Part shown: in pieces, positions 24,483 through 33,052 of the stretch
How positions within the stretch are numbered: position 1 is the stretch's first letter
Layout: each line of letters starts with the position of its first letter
Assembly: GCF_018614035.1 (NCBI RefSeq)
Contig: NZ_JAGGPA010000025.1
Coordinates: 267,224 to 331,223, forward strand
From: Streptomyces sp. ISL-96
GTDB taxonomy: Bacteria > Actinomycetota > Actinomycetes > Streptomycetales > Streptomycetaceae
Reading direction: 5' to 3'
DNA length: 64,000 nucleotides
Position numbers and translations under genes: made by a program
The notes under the pieces: model-generated
Database searches by the model: none
What the model saw: only the letters and a program-made list of their open reading frames with translations
Told to the model about the DNA's origin: nothing

Positions 24483-25943
24483 TTACTTCTTGCGGCCGCG
24501 CTTCTCGCGCACCCGCACCGAGATGTGGATCGGCGTGCCCTCGAAGCCGAACTCCTCGCGGAGACGACGCTCGATGAAGCGCCGGTAGCCGGCCTCCAGG
24601 AAGCCGGAGGCGAAGAGCACGAACCGCGGCGGCTTGGCCCCCGCCTGCGTCCCGAAGAGGATGCGGGGCTGCTTGCCGCCGCGGACCGGGTGCGGGTGGG
24701 AGGCGACGATCTCGCCGAGGAAGGCGTTGAGCCTGCCGGTCGGGATGCGCGTCTCCCAGCCCGCGATCGCCGTCTCGATCGCCGGGACCAGCTTCTCCAT
24801 GTGGCGGCCGGTCTGCGCCGAGACGTTCACCCGCGGCGCCCACGCGACCTGGGCCAGTTCGGTCTCGATCTCGCGCTCCAGGTAGTAGCGGCGCTCCTCG
24901 TCGAGGGTGTCCCACTTGTTGTACGCGATGACCAGCGCGCGGCCCGCCTCGACGGCCATCGTGATGATCCGCTGGTCCTGCACGCTGATGGACTCGCTGG
25001 CGTCGATCAGTACGACCGCGACTTCGGCCTTCTCGACGGCGGCAGCGGTACGCAGGGAGGCGTAGTAGTCCGCGCCCTCCTGGAGGTGGACGCGGCGGCG
25101 GATGCCGGCCGTGTCGATGAACTTCCAGGTGATGCCGCCGAGCTCGATCAGCTCGTCGACCGGGTCGCGCGTGGTGCCCGCGACCTCGTTGACGACGACG
25201 CGGTCCTCGTTCGCCACCCGGTTGAGGAGGGACGACTTGCCGACGTTCGGACGGCCGATGAGCGCGATACGGCGCGGGCCGCCGGTGGCCAGACCGAAGG
25301 ACTGGGCCGGGGCCTCCGGCAGGGCCTCCAGGATGGCGTCCAGCATGTCGCCGGTGCCACGGCCGTGCAGCGAGGAGACCGGGTGCGGCTGGCCGAGGCC
25401 CAGCGACCACAGCGCGGTCGCGTCCGCCTCGCCGCTCAGGCCGTCGACCTTGTTGGCGCACAGGACCACGGGCTTGCCGGCCTTGCGGAGCAGCCTGACG
25501 ACGGCCTCGTCGGTGTCGGTCGCGCCGACCGTGGAGTCGACGACGAAGACGACCGCGTCGGCGGCCTCGATCGCGTACTCCGCCTGGGCGGCGACGGACG
25601 CGTCGATGCCGAGGACGTCCTGCTCCCAGCCGCCGGTGTCGACGATCTTGAAGCGGCGGCCCGCCCACTCGGCCTCGTACGTGACACGGTCACGGGTGAC
25701 GCCCGGCTTGTCCTCGACGACGGCCTCGCGGCGGCCGATGATGCGGTTCACCAGGGTCGACTTGCCGACATTGGGGCGGCCGACGACGGCGAGGACGGGC
25801 AGCGGGCCGTGACCGGCTTCGCCGATCGCGCCTTCGACGTCTTCGGGGTCGAAGCCCTCCTGCGCGGCGAGCTCCATGAACTCCGCGTACTCGGCGTCGC
25901 CAAGTGCTCCGTGCTCGTCGCCGGAGTGATTCTGGTCGTTCAT
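24483..25943 (-). CDS. der: Ribosome biogenesis GTPase Der (EngA)
   Basis: 486 residues; ATG 25941-25943 with GAGGAACGG upstream. Two tandem Era-type GTPase domains are visible: GRPNVGKS at 55-62 and 230-237, switch motifs DTGGWEQD and DTAGIRRR, and specificity motifs NKVD and NKWD. The C-terminal KH-like domain ends in the basic REKRGRKK. Der is needed for 50S subunit maturation. The acidic N-terminal extension (about 45 residues) is typical of actinobacteria. It is the last gene of the aroH-tyrA-cmk-plsC-der run, 78 bp after plsC. Confidence 0.97.
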   Translation of the reverse strand: MNDQNHSGDEHGALGDAEYAEFMELAAQEGFDPEDVEGAIGEAGHGPLPVLAVVGRPNVGKSTLVNRIIGRREAVVEDKPGVTRDRVTYEAEWAGRRFKIVDTGGWEQDVLGIDASVAAQAEYAIEAADAVVFVVDSTVGATDTDEAVVRLLRKAGKPVVLCANKVDGLSGEADATALWSLGLGQPHPVSSLHGRGTGDMLDAILEALPEAPAQSFGLATGGPRRIALIGRPNVGKSSLLNRVANEDRVVVNEVAGTTRDPVDELIELGGITWKFIDTAGIRRRVHLQEGADYYASLRTAAAVEKAEVAVVLIDASESISVQDQRIITMAVEAGRALVIAYNKWDTLDEERRYYLEREIETELAQVAWAPRVNVSAQTGRHMEKLVPAIETAIAGWETRIPTGRLNAFLGEIVASHPHPVRGGKQPRILFGTQAGAKPPRFVLFASGFLEAGYRRFIERRLREEFGFEGTPIHISVRVREKRGRKK

Positions 25944-26021
25944 GAAGTCCGTTCCTCGTTCATCATCATCGATGGACCACCCGGTCTCGCGCGGTCCACT
26001 ACTCAAGTACTCAAGTCTCGC

Positions 26022-26666
26022 TCAGCGCCCGGTGAAACGCCGGGCACCTTCCAGGTGGGCGGTCAGCCGCTCCTGTATCCGTACGGTCGCCTCGTCCAGC
26101 GCCTTGCGCGTACGCCGTCCGCTGCCGTCGCCGGCCTCGAAGGAGTCACCGAAGACCACGTCCACGCGGCTGCGCAGCGGCGGCAGCCCCCGTATCAGCC
26201 GGCCACGGCGCTCCGTACTGCCGAGCACCGCCACCGGGACGATCGGCGCCCCGCTGCGTACGGCGAAGTACGAAAGCCCGGCGCGCAGCGAGGCGAAGTC
26301 GCCCTGGCCCCTGGTGCCCTCCGGGAAGATCCCGAGGACCCCGCCGTCCGTCAGCACGCCCAGCGCGTTCGAGATCGCCGTACGGTCGGCTGTCGTACGG
26401 TCCACCTTCAGCTGCCCGATTCCGCGCAGGAACGGGTCGAGGGGGCCGACGAACGCCTCTTTCTTGATCAGGAAGTGCACCGGCCGGGGCGCGGTGCCCA
26501 TCAGCATGGGGCCGTCGATCATGTGCGAGTGGTTCACGGCCAGGATCACCGGACCGCTCATGGGCACCCGCCAGGCACCCAGGACGCGGGGCTTCCACAG
26601 CCCGTACATCAGGCCGATGCCGATGCCGCGTCCTACCGCCGCACCACGCGGTGTGGGTGCGGTCAC
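26022..26666 (-). CDS. plsC: 1-acyl-sn-glycerol-3-phosphate acyltransferase family protein (PlsC-like)
   Basis: 214 residues from GTG 26664-26666, overlapping the cmk stop by 4 bp (GTGA). The acyltransferase motifs are present: NHSHMIDGP (H-x4-D), the substrate-binding GIFPEGTRG and GAPIVPVAV. It would transfer an acyl chain to lysophosphatidic acid at the membrane. The fixed position between cmk and der is common in actinobacteria. Confidence 0.93.
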   Translation of the reverse strand: MTAPTPRGAAVGRGIGIGLMYGLWKPRVLGAWRVPMSGPVILAVNHSHMIDGPMLMGTAPRPVHFLIKKEAFVGPLDPFLRGIGQLKVDRTTADRTAISNALGVLTDGGVLGIFPEGTRGQGDFASLRAGLSYFAVRSGAPIVPVAVLGSTERRGRLIRGLPPLRSRVDVVFGDSFEAGDGSGRRTRKALDEATVRIQERLTAHLEGARRFTGR

Positions 26667-27358
26667 TTCGCGGCCCGCTTCCCCTCGACCAGGGTAACGA
26701 CACACTCGATGACCTGCTGCAGCGTGAGGTCGCTGGTGTCGACCTCGACGGCGTCGTCCGCCTTGGCGAGCGGCGAGGTCTTGCGGCTGGAGTCGGCCGC
26801 GTCCCGCTTCAGCAGAGCCTCGCGGGTCGCGGAGACGTCCGCGCCCTTCAGCTCGCCGCTGCGGCGGGCGGCGCGCGCCTCGGGAGAGGCGGTCAGGAAG
26901 ATCTTGAGGTCCGCGTCCGGCAGCACGGTCGTACCGATGTCACGGCCCTCGACGACGATGCCCAGCTCGGCACCCTTCGCGATGGACCGCTGCAGCTCGG
27001 TGATGAGCGTGCGCACCTCGGGCACGGCGCTCACGGCGCTCACCTTGGCGGTGACCTCCTGGGTGCGGATCGGACCGGAGGCGTCGACTCCGTCCACCGT
27101 GATCGTGGGGGCGGCCGGGTCGGTGCCGGAGACGATCACGGGCTTGATCGCGGCGTCCGCGATGGCGACGGGGTCCGTGACGTCGATGCCGTTGTTCAGC
27201 ATCCACCAGGTGATCGCCCGGTACTGGGCACCGGTGTCCAGGTAGCTCAGCCCGAGCTTGGCCGCGACGGCCTTGGAGGTGCTGGACTTGCCCGTGCCGG
27301 AGGGGCCGTCGATGGCGACAATCACTGCTGCCGGGGCGGTCCGGGCGGCGGTTTCCAC
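26663..27358 (-). CDS. cmk: Cytidylate kinase
   Basis: 231 residues from GTG 27356-27358 (METAARTAPA) with AGGAAGG upstream. P-loop AIDGPSGTGKSS near residues 16-26, then LSYLDTGAQYRAITWWML (CMP-binding), VVEGRDIGTTVLPDADLKIF and the LID region ASPEARAARR. Phosphorylates CMP/dCMP. Coupled to plsC by a 4-bp overlap. A 149-bp gap separates it from tyrA upstream, so it may have its own promoter. Confidence 0.96.
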   Translation of the reverse strand: METAARTAPAAVIVAIDGPSGTGKSSTSKAVAAKLGLSYLDTGAQYRAITWWMLNNGIDVTDPVAIADAAIKPVIVSGTDPAAPTITVDGVDASGPIRTQEVTAKVSAVSAVPEVRTLITELQRSIAKGAELGIVVEGRDIGTTVLPDADLKIFLTASPEARAARRSGELKGADVSATREALLKRDAADSSRKTSPLAKADDAVEVDTSDLTLQQVIECVVTLVEGKRAAK

Positions 27359-27507
27359 GGTGTAGGACACCTTCCTGGTACACGGGCTTGGGCATGCGGG
27401 GACCCGACGGGCCCCACACAAGGTTACCGAGTCCCCGGCCCCGCCCTCGACGCCCCTGCTAAGCCGCCGCAAACCGGACATCGCCCTGCCTTGGGCCGCG
27501 AGCGCCG

Positions 27508-28593
27508 CTACGGGCGGATCGACCAGCCACGCTCCCGCAGCGACGTGCTCAGTCCCGGTGCGGCCGCCGGCTCGACCATCAGCTGGACGAGGCCCGCCTC
27601 CTGCCCCGTCGCGTGCTCGATGCGTACGTCCTCGATGTTGACGCCCGCCCGCCCGGCGTCCGCGAAGATCCTGGCCAGCTCGCCGGGGCGGTCGCTGATG
27701 AGGACAGCGACGATCTCGTACGCCGTCGGGGCGGCCCCGTGCTTGCCCGGCACCCGCTCGCGGCCCGCGTTGCCGCGCCGCAGCACGTCCTCGATGCCCT
27801 CGGCGCCGCCCGCGCGCTTGTCGTCGTCGGCGGACTGGAGGGCGCGCAGCGCCTGCACGGTCTCCTCCAGGTCGGCGGCGACGCCAGTGAGCACATCCGC
27901 GACGGGGCCGGGGTTGGCGGAGAGAATCTCGACCCACATCCGAGGATCCGAGGCGGCGATGCGGGTGACGTCCCGGATGCCCTGACCGCACAGCCGTACC
28001 GCCGTCTCGTCCGCGTCCGCCAGCCGCGCCGCGACCATCGAGGAGACGAGCTGCGGGGTGTGCGAGACGAGCGCGACCGCGCGGTCGTGGGCGTCGGCGT
28101 CCATCACCACCGGAACGGCCCGGCACAGGGCGACCAGCTCCAGCGCGAGGTTCAGCACCTCGGTGTCGGTGTCCCGAGTGGGGGTGAGGACCCAGGGGCG
28201 GCCCTCGAAGAGGTCGGCGGTCGCGGCGAGCGGGCCCGAACGTTCCTTGCCGGACATGGGGTGCGTACCGATGTACGACGTGAGGTCGCAGCCCAGCGCC
28301 TCCAGCTCGCGGCGCGGTCCGCCCTTGACGCTGGCGACGTCGATGTACGCGCGGGCGATCCCGCGCCGCATGGCGTCGGCCAGCGTCGCGGCCACGTGCG
28401 CGGGCGGGACGGCGACGATGGCCAGATCGACGGGGCCTTCGGGCGCCTCGTCGGTGCCCGCCCCGAGCGCGGCGGCGGTGTGTGCCTGCGCCGGGTCGTG
28501 GTCCGTGAGGTGGACGGTGATGCCGCGCCCGGCGAGGGCGAGGGCGGCGGAGGTGCCGATGAGGCCGGTTCCGATGACGAGGGCGGTTCTCAC
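27508..28593 (-). CDS. tyrA: Prephenate dehydrogenase
   Basis: 361 residues from GTG 28591-28593, which overlaps the aroH stop by 4 bp. N-terminal NAD(P)-binding GTGLIGTSAALALA, catalytic region THPMSGKERSGP with the conserved His, VVMDADAHDRAVALVSHTPQ, and a C-terminal ACT-like domain (about 280-360, VLISDRPGELARIFADAGRAGVN) for tyrosine feedback. It converts prephenate to 4-hydroxyphenylpyruvate; the upstream chorismate mutase supplies prephenate. Confidence 0.96.
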   Translation of the reverse strand: MRTALVIGTGLIGTSAALALAGRGITVHLTDHDPAQAHTAAALGAGTDEAPEGPVDLAIVAVPPAHVAATLADAMRRGIARAYIDVASVKGGPRRELEALGCDLTSYIGTHPMSGKERSGPLAATADLFEGRPWVLTPTRDTDTEVLNLALELVALCRAVPVVMDADAHDRAVALVSHTPQLVSSMVAARLADADETAVRLCGQGIRDVTRIAASDPRMWVEILSANPGPVADVLTGVAADLEETVQALRALQSADDDKRAGGAEGIEDVLRRGNAGRERVPGKHGAAPTAYEIVAVLISDRPGELARIFADAGRAGVNIEDVRIEHATGQEAGLVQLMVEPAAAPGLSTSLRERGWSIRP

Positions 28594-28952
28594 TGGGCGA
28601 TGTCCTTGCGGAGGGCGGCGGCTGCGCCGAGGTAGATGTGCGAGACCGAGGACTTGGGCAGGTCCGACTCGACGTGCGCGAGGATCCGTACGACACGGGG
28701 CATGGCGCCCGCTATGTCCAGTTCCTGGGCGCAGATCAGCGGTACGTCGACAATGCCGAGCTTGCGGGCCGCGGCGGCCGGGAAATCGCTGTGGAGGTCG
28801 GGGGTGGCGGTGAACCAGATGCTGATGAGGTCGTCGGGGGTGAGCCCGTTGCGCTCCAGGATGGCCGAGAGCAGCTCGCCGACCTGCTCGTTCATGTGCT
28901 CGGCCTGGTCCCGCTCCAGCTGAACGGCCCCACGCACTGCTCGTACTGCCAC
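28590..28952 (-). CDS. aroH: Chorismate mutase, AroH class
   Basis: 120 residues from GTG 28950-28952 (MAVRAVRGAVQLERDQAEHM) with GAGGAG about 6 nt before. The pattern RAVRGA...N-terminal, DLISIWFTATPDLHSDFPA, VPLICAQELDIAGAMPRVVR and HIYLGAA is the trimeric AroH-type chorismate mutase. It makes prephenate, consistent with the coupled tyrA. First gene of the run. Confidence 0.95.
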   Translation of the reverse strand: MAVRAVRGAVQLERDQAEHMNEQVGELLSAILERNGLTPDDLISIWFTATPDLHSDFPAAAARKLGIVDVPLICAQELDIAGAMPRVVRILAHVESDLPKSSVSHIYLGAAAALRKDIAQ

Positions 28953-29136
28953 GTCGTACTCCTCGCTCCACACCGCGGATTGCCCGTGCAGGATTCAGCG
29001 TAGTTGGGACGGAGGCCCGCACGGACTGGGCTGTCAGAAGCCCGGGGCCGGCTGACCTCCGCGCTCCGCACCCACCGGGGCCGCACAGTGGAAAGTGGTT
29101 CGATCCGGCTCCCCCGGCTGCGGCACAATCCGGAGC

Positions 29137-29829
29137 ATGATCCCGACCGCCGTGCCCGGAGACCTCGTACGCGACCACACCGTCTACTCCTGCGTGATGG
29201 GCTCGCGCGCCTTCGGCCTGGCCACGGACGGCAGCGACACGGACCGCCGCGGCGTCTTCGTCGCGCCGACGCCGCTGTACTGGCGCTTCGAGAAGCCGCC
29301 GACGCATGTCGAGGGCCCGGCGGACGAGCAGTTCTCCTGGGAGCTGGAACGTTTCTGCGAGCTGGCCCTGCGCGCCAATCCCAACATCCTGGAGTGCCTG
29401 CACTCCCCGCTGGTCGAGCACGTCGACGCCACCGGCCACGAGCTGCTCGCCCTGCGCGACGCGTTCCTCTCCCGCCGGGCCCACCAGACCTTCGCCCGGT
29501 ACGCGGCCGGCCAGCGCAAGAAGCTGGAGGCGGACGTACGGCAGCACGGCGCCCCGCGCTGGAAGCACGCCATGCACCTGCTGCGGCTGCTGGGCAGCTG
29601 CCGCGATCTGCTGCGTACGGGCGAGCTGGTGATCGACGTCGGCGAGGACCGCGACCAGCTGCTCGCGGTCAAGCGCGGTGAGGTGACGTGGCGGGAGGTC
29701 GACCGCCGTATGAACGTTCTCGCGGCGGAGGCCGAAGCCGCCGCGGCGAAGAGCCCCCTACCGCCGGAGCCGGACCGCCCCCGGGTGGAGGACTTCCTGC
29801 TCCGCACGCGCCGCGCTTCAGCCCGCTGA
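29137..29829 (+). CDS. Nucleotidyltransferase of the RlaP / DNA polymerase beta-like superfamily
   Basis: 230 residues from ATG 29137 (weak CGGAG). The active-site signature GSRAFGLATDGSDTDRRGVFV (written here in part; Gly-Ser then D-x-D) is that of the pol-beta nucleotidyltransferase fold, and EQFSWELERFCELALRANPNILE plus WKHAMHLLRLL match the RlaP-like family linked to RNA repair. No RNA ligase is next to it. Convergent with the ADP-ribosylglycohydrolase gene, 26 bp apart. Substrate unknown. Confidence 0.82.
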   Translation: MIPTAVPGDLVRDHTVYSCVMGSRAFGLATDGSDTDRRGVFVAPTPLYWRFEKPPTHVEGPADEQFSWELERFCELALRANPNILECLHSPLVEHVDATGHELLALRDAFLSRRAHQTFARYAAGQRKKLEADVRQHGAPRWKHAMHLLRLLGSCRDLLRTGELVIDVGEDRDQLLAVKRGEVTWREVDRRMNVLAAEAEAAAAKSPLPPEPDRPRVEDFLLRTRRASAR

Positions 29830-29855
29830 CGCGGTGGTCGGCGGGCCTCGTTTGG

Positions 29856-30857
29856 TCAAGCGTCCCAGAGCGCACCCAGGCCCAGCAGCTCACTCTTGTA
29901 CTCGATGCGCTCCGCCCACTCGGCCGGCCACGCGCCCGCTCCCAGGTGCGCTCCCGCGAACGCTCCCGCCAGGCACGCGATGGAGTCCGAGTCGCCCTTC
30001 GTGCAGGCGGCGCGGCGCAGGGCGGTGACCGGCTCTCCGGGGAAGAGCAGGAAGCACAGCAGCGCGGTCGCGAGCGCCTCCTCGGCGATCCAGCCGTCAC
30101 CTGTCGCCAGGCACGGATCGGTCTCGGGGGACGGCGAGCGCAGTGCCTCGGCGAGCCGTTCCAGTACGGCCAGGCACTCGTCCCAGCCACGGGCGATGAA
30201 AACCTCCGGCGAGGCGTCGTGAGCGTGCGTCCACAGGTCGCCCAGCCAGCGCTCGTGGTACCGGGTGCGGTTCTCGTAGGCGTACGAACGGAGCAGCCCC
30301 ACCAGACCGGTCGGCTCCGCCCCCTGCGCGAGCAGATACACCGCGTGCGCCGTCAGATCGCTCGCCGCCAGCGCCGTCGGATGCCCGTGCGTGAGCGCCG
30401 ACTGCAACTGCGCCGCCCCGGCGCGCTGTTCCCCGCTCAGCCCCGGCACGAGCCCGACCGGCGCGACGCGCATGTTGGCCCCGCACCCCTTGGAGCCCAC
30501 CTGACTGGCCTGCTGCCAGGGCAGGTCACTGTCGAGCAGCCGGCAGGCGACCATGCAGGTGCGGCCGGGGGCCCGGTTGTTCTCGGGCGAGTGGTACCAG
30601 TCCACGAATTCCTCGCGCACCGGCCGCGCCAGCCGCGGCGGCCCGAGCACCCCGCGGTCCATGGCCGTCCGTATCCCTCGACCCAGCGCGAGCGTCATCT
30701 GGGTGTCGTCCGTGACGATCGCGGGCGCGGGCAGCTCCATCTCCCGCCACGGCCCGCATTTCGCGAGGATCGAAGGTACGTCGTTGAACTCGGTCGGGAA
30801 GCCGAGAGCGTCCCCCAGCGCAAGTCCCACGAGGGCACCGGTTGCCGGCTGCTTCAT
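29856..30857 (-). CDS. ADP-ribosylglycohydrolase
   Basis: 333 residues; ATG 30855-30857 with AAGGAGAA, overlapping the NrtR-like gene by 4 bp (ATGA). N-terminal ALVGLALGDALGFPTEF and VTDDTQMTLAL give the first metal-binding cluster; KGDSDSIACLAGAFAGA near the C-terminus is the second (usually GGDTDT). The family removes ADP-ribose from proteins, nucleic acids or small molecules. Its translation is coupled to a regulator whose family senses ADP-ribose. Confidence 0.93.
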   Translation of the reverse strand: MKQPATGALVGLALGDALGFPTEFNDVPSILAKCGPWREMELPAPAIVTDDTQMTLALGRGIRTAMDRGVLGPPRLARPVREEFVDWYHSPENNRAPGRTCMVACRLLDSDLPWQQASQVGSKGCGANMRVAPVGLVPGLSGEQRAGAAQLQSALTHGHPTALAASDLTAHAVYLLAQGAEPTGLVGLLRSYAYENRTRYHERWLGDLWTHAHDASPEVFIARGWDECLAVLERLAEALRSPSPETDPCLATGDGWIAEEALATALLCFLLFPGEPVTALRRAACTKGDSDSIACLAGAFAGAHLGAGAWPAEWAERIEYKSELLGLGALWDA

Positions 30858-31603
30858 TCGGACCGTTCTCCTTCGGATCGTCGTTCGGGGCGCAGAAGTG
30901 GTGGGTGGAGAGTGGTGGCGTTCCCCGCGCGGTGGAGGGCGGCGGGTTTCCCCCGTCCTCCGGTACGCCGGGGCGCCCCTTCCACCGGCTCCACGAAGCC
31001 GGGCGAGGCGAGCACCTTGCGCCGGAAGTTGGGCCGGTCGAGGGCGACGCCCCAGACCGTCTCGTACACCTGCTGGAGCTCGCCCAGCGTGAACTCGGGC
31101 GGGCAGAAAGCCGTGGCCAGGCAGGTGTATTCGAGCTTGGCGCGGACGCGCTCCTGTGCGTCGGTGATGATCCGCGCGTGGTCGAAGGCGAGGGCGGGCA
31201 CGCCGCCGACGGGCATCCACTGGGCGTGCGCGGCGTCGCCGCCACCGCGCGGCTCCGGCAGTCCGGGCACGAGCGCGGTGTACGCGACGGAGACGACGCG
31301 CATCCGTGGATCGCGGTCGGGTTCGCTGTACGTACGCAGCTGCTCCAGGTGGAGCGCGGCGGCGGACTCCTGCGACAGGCCGGTCTCCTCGGCCAGTTCG
31401 CGCCGGGCGGCGGTTTCCGCGGACTCGCGGGGCAGTATGAAGCCGCCGGGCAGTGCCCACGCCCCCGCGTAGGGGTCCTGTCCGCGCCGGATCAGCAGAA
31501 CGTGCAGGCGGCTCTCGCGCACGGTGAAGACGGCGAGATCGACGGTGACGGCGAACGGCTCGAAGTCACGCGGGTTGTAGAGGGTCTCTTCCTCTTCGTT
31601 CAT
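30854..31603 (-). CDS. nrtR: NrtR-like Nudix-domain transcriptional regulator
   Basis: 249 residues from ATG 31601-31603 (GGAGAAGCG upstream). The N-terminal Nudix domain has an intact box, GGFILPRESAETAARRELAE then ETGL. The C-terminal part from about 150 (LEYTCLATAFCPPEFTLGEL, RPNFRRKVLASPGFVEPVEG) is the winged helix that defines NrtR regulators. NrtR represses NAD-metabolism genes and is released by ADP-ribose. A perfect palindrome 46-68 bp upstream is the presumed operator. Alternatively a true Nudix hydrolase, but operator plus winged helix argue against that. Confidence 0.88.
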   Translation of the reverse strand: MNEEEETLYNPRDFEPFAVTVDLAVFTVRESRLHVLLIRRGQDPYAGAWALPGGFILPRESAETAARRELAEETGLSQESAAALHLEQLRTYSEPDRDPRMRVVSVAYTALVPGLPEPRGGGDAAHAQWMPVGGVPALAFDHARIITDAQERVRAKLEYTCLATAFCPPEFTLGELQQVYETVWGVALDRPNFRRKVLASPGFVEPVEGAPRRTGGRGKPAALHRAGNATTLHPPLLRPERRSEGERSE

Positions 31604-31648
31604 CGCTTCTCCGGAAGGGGGTATGTCCGCGAGACTCACGCGCGCACC

Positions 31649-31671
31649 TTTATAGTCATGGTGACTATAAA
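31649..31671. promoter_or_regulatory. NrtR-type operator, perfect palindrome
   Basis: TTTATAGTCA-N3-TGACTATAAA, 10-bp perfect arms, strikingly AT-rich for this genome, 46 bp upstream of the nrtR-like start. Size and symmetry fit a dimeric winged-helix regulator, most likely autoregulation of the nrtR-ADP-ribosylglycohydrolase operon. Confidence 0.82.
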
Positions 31672-31701
31672 GGGCCGGAGGCCCGCTCCACAAGCGGCAA
31701 A

Positions 31702-31745
31702 AAGCCCCGGCCGGTTCCTGTACGTACAGGAACCGGCCGGGGCTT
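31702..31745 (-). terminator. Hairpin terminator downstream of rluB
   Basis: Perfect 22-bp arms (31702-31723 with 31724-31745; starts AAGCCCCGGCCGG), 20 bp after the rluB stop on the minus strand. The same palindrome may insulate the nrtR promoter. Confidence 0.88.
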
Positions 31746-31765
31746 GGGTCAAAAAGGGGCGTCGG

Positions 31766-33052
31766 TTACAGGCCGACTTCCTTCATCAGCATGCCGACCT
31801 CGGTGTTGGTGAGGCGGCGCAGCCAGCCGGACTTCTGGTCGCCCAGCGGGATCGGCCCGAAGGAGGTGCGCACGAGCCGCTCGACCGGGAAGCCGGCCTC
31901 GGCCAGCATGCGGCGCACGATGTGCTTGCGGCCCTCGTGGAGGGTCACCTCGACCAGGTAGTTCTTTCCGGTGTTCTCGACGACGCGGAAGTGGTCGGCG
32001 CGGGCGTACCCGTCCTCCAGCGCGATGCCGTCCTTGAGCCGCTTGCCGAGGTCGCGCGGGAGCGGTCCCTGGATCGCGGCGAGGTAGGTCTTCTTCACGC
32101 CGTACTTGGGGTGGGTGAGACGGTGGGCCAGCTCGCCGTGGTTGGTGAGCAGGATGATGCCCTCGGTCTCGGTGTCCAGCCGGCCCACGTGGAAGAGGCG
32201 CGTCTCACGGTTGTTCACGTAGTCGTTGAGGTTCTGGCGGCCGTCAGGGTCGCCCATGGTGGCGACTACACCGGCCGGCTTGTTGAGCGCGAAGAAGAGG
32301 TGCGACTGGGTGGCGACCGTCAGGCCGTCGACCTTCACCTCGTCCTTGTGCACGTCGACGCGCCTGCCCTGCTCGGTCACGATCTCACCGTTGACCTCGA
32401 CCCGGGCCTGCTCGATCAGCTCTTCGCACGCACGCCGCGAACCCATGCCCGCGCGGGCGAGGACCTTCTGCAGGCGCTCACCCTCCTGCTCGGCACCGGG
32501 GAACGTCTTGGGCGTCGTCACCTGGGGCTTGCTGTGCCGCTCACGTACGCGCTCCTCGAGCTTGGCGTCGAGCTCGCGCGGCCGGGAGGGGGCACTCTGC
32601 GGGCCACGGCGCAGACCGGGGGTCCGGAAGCCGCCCTGCGGGGCCTTGGGGCCGCCCTTGGCGCCACCGCGCGCGGACGCGCCACGGCTGCCGGTGCTCG
32701 AAGAGCCTCCGGCGCTGCTGCCGCCACGTCCCGCACCCGCACCACCACGGCCGCCGCCGGCGCTCGCGCCACCGCGTCCCGCACCCGCGCCACCGCGTCC
32801 AGCGCCCGCACCGCTTCCACCGCGCCCTGCGCCGGCGCCGCCGCCGCCGCGTCCCGCGCCACTGCCACTACTGCCGCCGCCGCGGGCGCCAGGGGCGTCA
32901 CGGCCGACGTCGTAACGGCGCTCTTCCGGACGGGGACGGTCGGGACGCTCGGTGCGCTTCTTGTCGTCGCGCTCGCGCCCCTTGCCCGCGCCCGCGCCCC
33001 GCTGGTTCCGGTCGTTACCGCTTCCGCTGTTCCTGCCGCTGCTGCTTCGCAT
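31766..33052 (-). CDS. rluB: Ribosomal large-subunit pseudouridine synthase (RluB/RsuA family) with long RGG-like N-terminus
   Basis: 428 residues from ATG 33050-33052, overlapping the scpB stop by one base (TGATG). The C-terminal ~250 residues have an S4 domain (ERLQKVLARAGMGSRRACEE) and the synthase core with the catalytic Asp in FHVGRLDTETEGIILLTN, plus HEGRKHIVRRMLAEAGFPV. It should isomerise a uridine in the 23S rRNA peptidyl-transferase region. Residues about 1-165 are a disordered Gly/Arg/Ser/Ala extension with many AGRGG repeats, far longer than in E. coli RluB. Confidence 0.93.
   Translation of the reverse strand: MRSSSGRNSGSGNDRNQRGAGAGKGRERDDKKRTERPDRPRPEERRYDVGRDAPGARGGGSSGSGAGRGGGGAGAGRGGSGAGAGRGGAGAGRGGASAGGGRGGAGAGRGGSSAGGSSSTGSRGASARGGAKGGPKAPQGGFRTPGLRRGPQSAPSRPRELDAKLEERVRERHSKPQVTTPKTFPGAEQEGERLQKVLARAGMGSRRACEELIEQARVEVNGEIVTEQGRRVDVHKDEVKVDGLTVATQSHLFFALNKPAGVVATMGDPDGRQNLNDYVNNRETRLFHVGRLDTETEGIILLTNHGELAHRLTHPKYGVKKTYLAAIQGPLPRDLGKRLKDGIALEDGYARADHFRVVENTGKNYLVEVTLHEGRKHIVRRMLAEAGFPVERLVRTSFGPIPLGDQKSGWLRRLTNTEVGMLMKEVGL

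Noticed and set aside
24525..27245. A 900-codon open frame antisense to der, plsC and cmk
   Set aside because: It is the mirror of three well-recognised genes; such long antisense frames arise from high third-position GC. No ribosome site or domain.
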